Shown: positions 56,237 through 64,000 of the stretch, piece after piece
Numbering within the stretch: the first letter of the stretch is position 1
Layout of the letters: every line of letters starts with the position of its first letter
Program-made: the position numbers and the translations under genes
Notes under the pieces: generated by a model
What the model saw: only the letters and a program-made list of their open reading frames with translations
The model's database searches: none
Told to the model about the DNA's origin: nothing
Assembly (NCBI RefSeq): GCF_958298935.1
Contig: NC_084927.1
Location: 35,220,501 to 35,284,500, forward strand
Direction of reading: 5' to 3'
Length of the DNA: 64,000 nt
Source of the DNA: Phragmites australis
Taxonomy: Eukaryota > Streptophyta > Magnoliopsida > Poales > Poaceae

Positions 56237-57039
56237 CTGGTTCTGGTTCGGCGGCTCGACCGTACAGCCGCTGGGTTGGTCGGAGGCGGGCGGGTGGAGA
56301 AGCGGCCGTGCGCGCCGCGGCGTGGTGGCGGCGGATTGGAGTTTGGGGAGCGCGGCGGCGGGGTGCGGCGCGATGGGGTGGGATGGGGGCAATAGTTTTT
56401 GATGGCGCTCGCCCAAATACCATTCTACCAAATTCTTTAGCCTATTTATCACCCAAAACGGTTGAAACAGGTTTTCAGTGCTCACAATAATTTTTTCATT
56501 GTGAACAGTAACTATGGGCTAAAAAAATAAAAATGTATCAATTTTTTACTGCTCTATAATTAATAAGCAGCCTATTTTAACTGGATTCATAAAAATCTTA
56601 TATAGAATTTAAACTAAAATTCTTCAAAATATACTATTTTTATAATTTCTAGCAATTTTTAAGTCATCACAAAAATTTCAAAAAGTATAGCAAAATTCAC
56701 TAATATTCATCTAATGAGATATAATGATTTATAAAATTATCTTCCACCCTAGGTTATAAGGTGAAAAGATGATTTATTTTGTAACGCCTATTTATTAGTA
56801 CTAAATTTTACCGGTGATCATCGGTTTTGGTAATTTTGTCAGAGTTTCGATAATTAGAAGTATAGTTTTTCGGTATTAACGTTGGACATATTTTCGGATG
56901 TTTTTAGGATTTCGATAAGCTAAATTTTCAAATGTATTATGCTGAAGATCAGATTGGTTATGATCCTAATGATGTAGATCTCTCTGGATATCAGCATGTC
57001 ATCAAGGGACTTAGTAGAACCAATAAGAAGACCATAGTG
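56237..57039. other. ABCI1 upstream region, repeat-derived from about 56490
   Basis: About 170 bp of GC-rich leader (to about 56403) precedes AT-rich sequence. From about 56500 to 56765 it matches the left arm of the foldback element at 46095-47169. Shared blocks are 'gtgaacagtaa', 'ggattcataaaaatctta', 'atttaaactaaaattctt' and 'ttataatttctagcaattttta'. The remaining AT-rich part leads into the transposase remnant. Confidence 0.5.
56500..56765. repeat. partial copy of the 46-kb foldback arm
   Basis: Block-by-block match to about 46420-46745 in the same orientation, with many substitutions and small gaps. It lies between the ABCI1 leader and the MULE transposase remnant. It may be the terminal repeat of that MULE or an independent relic. 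Confidence 0.6.
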
Positions 57040-58325
57040 GGGACTATCTGTAATTAGGGTAGATGGGAATAACCAAGTCATGCCACTAGGGTTTGCCTTC
57101 CTGGAGAGCGAGAATGAGGACATGTAGTATTGGTTCCTTGAACGGGTCAAGCATGCTATTGTTCTGGACCGGTCTGATGTATGTTTGATGCATAATAGAC
57201 ATGCAAAGCTGTTGCAGGCTTTGTTGGATATGCAATACGGTAGTGTTCAACGATATGTAAGAGGAAAGTGGCATAACTTGAAGAGCAGGTGGTGCATGGG
57301 GTATATGAGTGTAAACTTTTACAGACAATTCAAAAACAAGGATTTGATGAATCTTTTCAAGAAATTGTGCAGCGAAAACTAGCAGAGAAAGTTCAACGTA
57401 CTATAGACAAGACTAGACGAACTAACCATGAAGCAGACAGCGGAGGTAACAGACACCGGAGATGAGCCGGTTGTTCTTGCACCCATCCCAACAGATACTT
57501 CCTAAATAGTAAGAAAGTCAATGTCAACTGTTAGGAACTTTTCATAGTGGATACAAAATGAGCCAAGAGAGAAATAGACATTGATGTATGACACTGGAGG
57601 GGCAAGGTATGGGATAATGACAATAAATATTGCTGAGATCTACAACTGGGTTGTGCGAGGTATGATATCTCTCCCACTTGTTGGAATTATTGAAGGCATT
57701 CTGCATGGAATTTGCAGATATTTATTGATCGCTACGCAACTGCTTCAAAGGTAATGACAGATAACCGCATGTTGTATGGATCGATACTATGTGAGTACAT
57801 AGAGAAGGCCACAAAGAAGGTACATATGCACCACACAAAATCAGGAGGAAACTACGAAGCACATGTTCAGTGTCTTGTGCCGGGATAAGGGTCGTAGTGG
57901 TGGCAGACGTGAGCGCCATGTACAAGAGTGTGTGCTTAAGAATGGAACATACATTTGTACATGCCATAAGTCACAAATGGTATGCAGGCCATGTATACAC
58001 GTTATAGCTGCATGTGGCGAGTCCAATATGCTGCCCCGATAATATGTTTCACGCTACTTTATGAAGGATCAGATACTGAAGATATGGAATCATGAGCTTT
58101 ATAGCTACGGCATTGTTGATACGTTTACAAGTGATCCAGGTCTCGCGCGAATGTACGTGGTAGACAAAGAGAAGATGAAGTACACACCAGGATCTCGACA
58201 AACTCGGTGGATTCAGAATGATATGGATGAATCTGAGGCAGGTCCAAGGGTGAAACGATGCAGCAAGTTCGATGAAAATGATCACACATACAAGAACTAT
58301 TCAAAAAATACACCTGATGTGTAGA
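57040..58325 (+). pseudogene. decayed Mutator-like (MuDR-type) transposase
   Basis: Pieces in order: a catalytic-core segment (MPLGFAFLESENED, stop, YWFLERVKHAIVL ... DVCLMHNRHAKLLQAL, 57078-57230); a 'YGIMTINIAEIYNWVVRG' segment with 'LPLVGIIEGILHG' (57608-57710); a SWIM-type zinc finger (ICTCHKSQMVCRPCIHVIAA, about 57952-58014, CxC...CxH intact); and a C-terminal zinc-knuckle remnant (CSKFDENDHTYKNY). The usual MuDR order is core, SWIM, knuckle. Multiple frame changes and stops (for example TAG 57125-57127 in place of a Trp) make it non-functional. The knuckle has lost two cysteines. Confidence 0.75.
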
Positions 58326-58599
58326 TGGGGTTATGACGACGGTCAAGTGTGAATGCGTTTAGCGTATCTCGATGTTATATTTGTAAGGTTTTCACCTTAC
58401 TTATGTATGTTGTATTTAGACCTTACATTTCTATTTGATTGTGTACCTATATATTGTAATATGTTCATGTAACTTTATGTACCTATATGGTATATGATGT
58501 TTACGTAACTGTGTGTATATATAATATGTTCATGTAACTTTGTGTACTTGTATATTATATATTATTCACATAACTGTGTGTATTTGTATGATACATCTG

Positions 58600-59950
58600 G
58601 GCTAAATTTGGTTTTAATACAGATATGACACACCCACCAACCCTCGAGCTTCTTGACCCTACAGTGGACAAGATGCACCACAGCTTCTTGTCTGCCATTC
58701 ACCAGACAGAGTTAGGAGTTTACGGTCACATGGCCCCAGGGAGTTACTTACGATCGACGATCGTTAAAAGCACTGATATGTCGCGAGTTAGCTGCCTATG
58801 TTCCTGATTATTTTTTTATTGCATGTTCTACATTCAATTAATATTCCAAATGGTACATGTTGACATCAGTTGAACTCCTACCATTGTGTTATTTGGTGGA
58901 GGCCCGAGCGACAGAGAACTCTGAGGCAGTTGCGAGGCGATTCTATTTCAATCTCTCGTTGATCGCTGCATTGGTCGACCAGTGGAGGCCTGAGACCCAC
59001 ACTTTCCACCTCCCCTGTGGAGAGATAGCTTCGATGTTGCAGGATATAGCCTACCTGTTAGGCTTACCTTGCGCCGGAGTCATCGACTTGGATACAGACT
59101 GGATGAATGTCATGCTCGTGCGGTTCACCCCACTTCAGCGGACAGACGGCACACCCGCCTACGTGCCCGAGTTCATGTTGGATCCGCGAGGGCCCACGAA
59201 GAAGTGGATCCTCCAATTCCAGGTACCTTGCAATTTACCTTCCCATTTACTTTACTATTTTCAAGATATTTTACTCATCATGATTTGCATTACTTCAAAC
59301 CTGCATACATCCACCCGGACGCCGGTGTGTACTCGATCGCGAGGCACTTGGAGGCCTACATGCTTTGGTTGTTCGATTGGGTTATGTTCACCAGCGGTCA
59401 ACGCCACCTGGTGTCAAAGACCCTTATTCCTTACGCGAGGCGGATCATTGATGCGGAGCCCGATGATGTCCCCTAGTTCAGCTGGGCCTCCGCTGTCGTG
59501 ATGGCGACGTATCAAGCCTTGCGCAACGCGTGCATGAAAAAAGAGCCACAACCCACATTTGCTAGGTGCCCACTCCTGCTATAGTTATGGTCGTACGGGC
59601 AGTTCAAGATCGGTCGGCCCATTGTGGACCACTCCTCGTACCTTGAGGTATGGTACAAGGAACCCGAGGATGACAGGCCCACCATGGGCTCGTTGTAGTG
59701 TCGATGTTGGGTACGTAAGAAAAATATCTATGCTTTCCTTGTCACCTGTTTTAAATTCGATTTCTTACTATTTTTCTCCACAGCCATACTGGGCGCATGA
59801 GCAGGCCCACAACACGTACAAGCTTTTAAGTCATAGTTCGACTGTTTGCATCCAGAGGACGTGGTCTGGACCCCCTATAGCCACTTGATGATACAAGACT
59901 GTGCGACTTTTGGTTTGTTTCTGTTGTGTGGCCACAACGAGGACTACTGG
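58600..59950 (+). pseudogene. plant mobile domain (PMD) gene, 5' part, decayed
   Basis: Begins with a 'THPPTLELLDPTVDKMHHSF' stretch (58625 on). An exon at about 58868-59222 then holds the PMD hallmark: LIAALVDQWRPETHTFHLP, CGEIASMLQDIAYLLGLP. Further exons at about 59290-59710 and 59785-59950 continue it (WILQFQ, HLEAYMLWLFDWVMF, LWSYGQFKIGRP, PYWAHEQAHN, CATFGLFLLCGHNEDYW). Three in-frame TAG codons (59474-59476, 59582-59584, 59696-59698) and one frameshift near 59837 break it. PMD (aminotransferase-like) proteins occur as MAIN/MAIL host genes and as passengers in MULE and Gypsy elements. The frame ends at the solo-LTR insertion. Confidence 0.75.
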
Positions 59951-62900
59951 TGTCACATCCCAAATTCCTAATCATGTCATTAAGCATAGTCACATCATGA
60001 GCATCATGTTTTATTGCTAAGCATTTGATGGGTGTTTGTTTTTCTAATGGTTGTTAAGAAAATTCTTTGAGTTGTAAAAATACCCCACGTTAGATTTTTA
60101 CTTTAGTTCAACCTCTGTGTATGAACCATGAGTGAATCCTTTTAAAATGGTTCATCTCATTTTGTATTGTGCGACACAAAAATCCGTAGAATTTTTAGAG
60201 CTCTAGTCCACCTTTTTGGGTTAATGAAAAGAGGGAAAGAAATGGGAGAGAAAGAAATAGATTTTCAGCTGAACTTGGGCTTGTCTTTTTGATGTGCGGG
60301 ACCCACCTAGATGGCCCACATCCCTCCCTCTCTTGGACAGCAGCACCAACCCTTCTCCCCTCCCCCACTGCACCCTCTCTCTCCCTCACTTAAGTTCTAA
60401 TACCAAGGCACTAAGCAGGACCTCTCCTCCCTCTCTCAAACACTCTCTTTTCCACCCAAAATCCCCCTCAAGCACTTGGAATCCAGGTATGCATGTCGCA
60501 CCATGGTGTTCCCCATGTTCTTAGCTTTCTATCCACCCAAAAATCTCTTGCGTGCATGAGGTTTCAGCACTTTGTACATCTCCTCTTCAAGCTTCTCCCG
60601 TTGAATTCTTCCTAAATCAACAATCACAAGGCTTGGGAAAGCACATTGGGTAAGTCCTTTAGGTACCCTTGGAGAGAATGTATGAATTAGATGGTTATTT
60701 TCAGAGTTTATGAGCTGCAATCGAAGAGTGACAAAGCAACCATGTGTTCTTGAGGCATTAGAGTTAGAAGAATTGTTAGATGAGGTTGAGCTAGGGTTTC
60801 GTGGTTGTAAAGTGAGCAAGATAGGTTTAGAACTCTGGCATTAGTGTTTTTACATGTTTAGGTGGCTTAGATTTCGATATGCAAGTCGAATCGGCCGAAA
60901 AATCGTCGAAAATCGGTCTTTTCTGGAGCTACCCAGAGGGTCCGGGTGATCCTGTCAAGAAAAAATCGAGGACCCCACCCGGAGACTATCTGGGTTTACT
61001 GTTCATCAAAGATTTTCATGTTTACCTACCTTTACTGATAGCTTATAAAATTCATATTAATTTCTCTATAGCTGCAAAATTATAAAACCAATTTTGTTGG
61101 TTTCATAATAACATCCTCTACCTATTAAAAATATCCCCAGTCATGAAATAATTAATTAATTTTCTAAGTTAAATTAATTAGGTTAAGGTTTCATTAATTC
61201 AGCATTAATTCTTTACAAGACCAAAATTAGAGAGACCAATTTTGCTAGTCTTATTATGACTTGTTATAATTAGAAAAAATATTTTCATGCATTATAAAGC
61301 ATATTTTGTGGTATTTTATTATATGCTCATTGCGATGCATTTTTTTCTTTAGTGATCGTCGAATCGGAGAGTAGCGGGTTATCACGAGGATGTTTTGTGT
61401 TTGATCTTGATTTGAAGAAGAGCAGCAAGACAAGCAACTAAGAATATTTCATCCTTTGTTCAAATTGAATGGAGTCTCAATTGATAAATTGTGCTTTTAT
61501 GTATATTTGCATGTTTAGCGAGTCGATGTCGGATCATATGGGTAGAACCTATATTGTTGCATTACCTCTATCTTTATCTGTTGATGATCCCTATTCTTTT
61601 AACCTAGGATGATATTGTTGATGTCTAACTACAACGATTAATCGAAATGCTTAGCAATGCTTAGGTACTCGGTAAAAGTCGAGCGACGATGTGGACGTTG
61701 TTCACGAGCTTAGGGATTACTTACTATTGCTCATATTTATAATTATGATGTCGTCGGGTTGGATGAGATATGAGAATGAGGTGAGATGTAGGCGGTGCTA
61801 GAGGTAGATCGGGAGAGGAGCCCGGATGCCATTGACCGCTTGCATCGTTTAAGAACCGTTCATCAGTGTTATTGGCTTTAGCACTTTTTCATGCTTACCA
61901 TATACCCGAATATGGGATGGGTAAGCAACCATAAGTCGCCACCTCCATTTCACTCATGTGCCCGGGGTGTGAGCAAGGGCTTGTAGAGGCACCTGAGATC
62001 CGCCAGTAAGATGTCATACGCATGGGGTCTAAGTGGCCTCCACATGCATCGGGCATGTGAACAAAGGTTCAGGGTGGATACGTGAACGGTTGGTACGTGA
62101 ATCATCACTCGCAACTGACGGGTTGTGTGGGCGATGGTCTCATATCGTGTGGGTTCATGAGTACTCCCCTGCAGGGTGTAAAATCAATTTGAATTACCGC
62201 GCTCTCGGTTATGAGCAAGCTTTTGTCCATCTGCATCAGTCATAAAGTTACGAATGTGGGATGTTTGGTATGGACGATATGTTGGGTATGGTTGGTGATG
62301 ATCCTTAGTTACATGAGATGGATCATTTTACATTTATGTGCAGGTTGGTGTTTACATGGTAGATTGGATATGTGTTTTGTTTAAGTACAGGTGCTCACAT
62401 ATAGATGTTAGGTTGATTACGCATATGAATATTTACTTAACCTTGTGGCCTTTTTCTTGCTAATAACTTAATGTATAACTCTTGGAGTCGGGCTATTTAT
62501 ACGTGTCCTATATGGTTTAAGTCTTGCGAGTACCTTTGTACTCATGCTGCTCTTTCAGGTTGGTAGGCAAGGAAAGGTTAGGTTATGGCTACTTCATGCC
62601 CGCCGGTGCCGATGGCGGGCAAGAGTAGTGTCGTCTACTCGTATGGCAAGGTTTGGGTGGAGCCTAAGGGCATATGGCTCCACCGGTCTCTTTGTTGCTG
62701 TTAAGTTTTAATTTTTCCGCTGCGTAGTTTTATCTCTTTTGATGTAAATTATTGTAAATGGTTGTATGCTTAAGAACTTATAATATAATGTTAATTACTC
62801 GCTCTTTATTAAGCTTGGTTGTGATTGCTTCTGTTGGAAAGGCATATGTTTCGATCTTAGGCACAAAACACATGCCGGGACTATCGGGATAGTATTCTGG

Positions 62901-62981
62901 TTAATCGTTGAAGTCGTGATTAAGTAAATGATCGACTTAATGATTAATTAGAATACTATTTGAACGGTTCCTTACAACTGG
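59946..62981. mobile_element. 3,026-bp solo LTR with 5-bp target duplication
   Basis: The element runs 59951-62976, starting TGTCACATCC and ending GGTTCCTTACA (TG...CA), flanked by ACTGG at 59946-59950 and 62977-62981. No second LTR, primer site or coding domain is inside. Excising the element and one ACTGG fuses the two halves of the PMD exon in frame (EDYW|LTKKPLFFNIYVEKYSP), which confirms both edges. Large solo LTRs of this size are produced by LTR-LTR recombination of Gypsy-type elements. The orientation of the original element is not determined. Confidence 0.85.
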
Positions 62982-63720
62982 CTTACGAAGAAGCCACTCT
63001 TCTTCAACATCTACGTCGAGAAGTACTCACCCCACCATGTGTTGAGGCAGTTCGGATACTTCCAGGCGTTCCCTCTCATCAACGTTCACAGGATTCCGCC
63101 CCATGTTCACAGGTAAATAAAATCAAATACATAATCCATAGCACGCTTAATCTCATTTTTAGTCTATCTTACGTGGTTGACTTGCAGGTATACACGTAAG
63201 GGCCAGTCGGGTGGTAATCTATGGGCAGATCGCTTGGCGTCATACATCTCACGTGGGCCAATGCCCTTGAGGATGTCGTCGATGAGCCTCATCCTTTCAC
63301 CGACCTGGGCTTCGAGGAGTACCTATGGTGGTACATCTCGCGTACACATACACGGGTCACCTACACCTCAGTTAATGTTCGGCCGTGTCGCATCGACTAC
63401 GGAGGCCTACCCGGGACGAGGACGCTGCATTAGCGGTATGTTTAATTAACGTATATTTTTATCATCGTATAATCCCATATGAACCGCTATAAATTGAAAT
63501 TCCAATTTCATGTTTGTTTCAACAAACCGATATCATATACGATATTCATAGGGATGAGGCTAGAGCCATGGGACGCCTCGGGCAAGGGTTTCAGCTTAGT
63601 GTGGTGGATGTAGCGGGATTTGTGAAGTGGGTTTTTCACAAGACCGTTCGGGCCCTGAAGCTTACCTCATGCCGATCCACCGTAAATGTCGTCGGTGCTT
63701 CTTAGAGCTCCTCTGGGTCG
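62982..63720 (+). pseudogene. plant mobile domain (PMD) gene, 3' part, decayed
   Basis: Continues the split exon: KKPLFFNIYVEKYSPHHV, LRQFGYFQAFPL ending at donor 63113. A GT-AG intron runs to 63187. The next exon begins YTRKGQSGGNLWADRLASYIS and shifts frame near 63250 to ALEDVVDEPHPFTDLGFEEYLWWY. A further exon at about 63530-63705 (IYDIHRDEARAMGRLGQGFQ) ends in a stop. The order matches PMD C-terminal regions. Confidence 0.65.
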
Positions 63721-64000
63721 GTGAAAGGATGGTGCAACTATCATCCATGCAGAGTTATCCATGAGGTATGATGTGCAACGACTCCATTGGGACCGTTCAC
63801 AGTCTCCTCTAGTGATTATGCATGGACAATAGTGGCACCATCGCAGTTGTCTTACCCGAGTTAGGAGGATGAGCCTAGATCGGACCCTATTTGATCTCGT
63901 GAGGGACTTCTTCGGGGGCGCACTGGCCTACGACGTCGTCACGTGGTCCTAGTTGACTATTTGTACAAATCTTTTCATCAAAGATCTATTTATTTAAATA
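63721..64000. other. end of window, probable continuation of the MULE/PMD element
   Basis: No ORF of interest. Sequence such as 'ctcgtgagggacttcttcgg' may be further degraded element DNA. The right terminus of the composite element is not visible. Confidence 0.25.

Noticed and set aside
55550..56395. 281-codon plus-strand ORF
   Set aside because: Antisense shadow of ABCI1, whose minus-strand frame carries complete ABC ATPase motifs.
59951..62976. Small ORFs inside the solo LTR (for example 60294-60524, 62033-62245)
   Set aside because: They fall inside a defined LTR, are not conserved as gag/pol domains, and look like chance frames.

Overview
The window is nuclear DNA from a grass (Poaceae). 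The genes are intron-rich with plant-type GT-AG and occasional GC-AG junctions. The gene set is plant-specific (HD-ZIP IV/ROC factor, chloroplastic lipocalin, RBP45-type triple-RRM protein, a MATH-BTB cluster of the kind expanded in grasses). The spaces between genes are packed with grass-type repeats: Stowaway MITEs, Helitron ends, SINE, MULE and hAT MITEs, and LTR fragments. The species cannot be fixed from sequence alone. No tRNA, rRNA or CRISPR was seen.

Layout. (1) 0-9 kb: a MATH-BTB cluster with two intact intronless genes (2927-3991 and 6341-7492) and one 3' remnant (5127-5267), interleaved with two direct copies of a degenerate LTR end. (2) 9.2-23.2 kb: three housekeeping genes in the order RBP45-like (+), a PABP-interacting protein with SM/ataxin-2-type N-terminus and PAM2 motif (+), and an AT-hook protein (-). 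From memory, the same trio is adjacent in Arabidopsis (At5g54900/54920/54930), so this looks like ancient microsynteny. (3) 27.1-29.5 kb: chloroplastic lipocalin (-). (4) 31.3-36.0 kb: AP-5 zeta-like subunit (+, 16 exons). (5) 37.0-42.2 kb: HD-ZIP IV factor most like rice ROC2 (-, 10 exons). (6) 42.8-55.5 kb: about 13 kb with no recognisable gene, holding nested Stowaways, a 1.1-kb foldback element and several tandem duplications. (7) 55.6-56.2 kb: mitochondrial cytochrome-c-maturation ABC subunit (CcmA/ABCI1, -), with repeat-derived DNA starting about 250 bp upstream of its start codon. (8) 56.5-64 kb: a decayed Mutator-like transposase followed by a decayed plant-mobile-domain (PMD) gene. 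The PMD gene is split by a 3,026-bp solo LTR with a perfect 5-bp target duplication; removing the insert rejoins the reading frame.

The intact genes are not an operon-like set. They act in ubiquitin-ligase substrate adaption (MATH-BTB), mRNA fate (RBP45 and the PAM2 protein), chromatin (AT-hook), photoprotection in the thylakoid lumen (lipocalin), endosomal coat (AP5Z1), epidermal identity (ROC2) and mitochondrial cytochrome c biogenesis (CcmA). The most unusual part is the 46-64 kb repeat landscape. It contains a MULE-type transposase, a PMD gene, a foldback element related to the repeat beside them, and a datable insertion history. No wholly new system is demonstrated.
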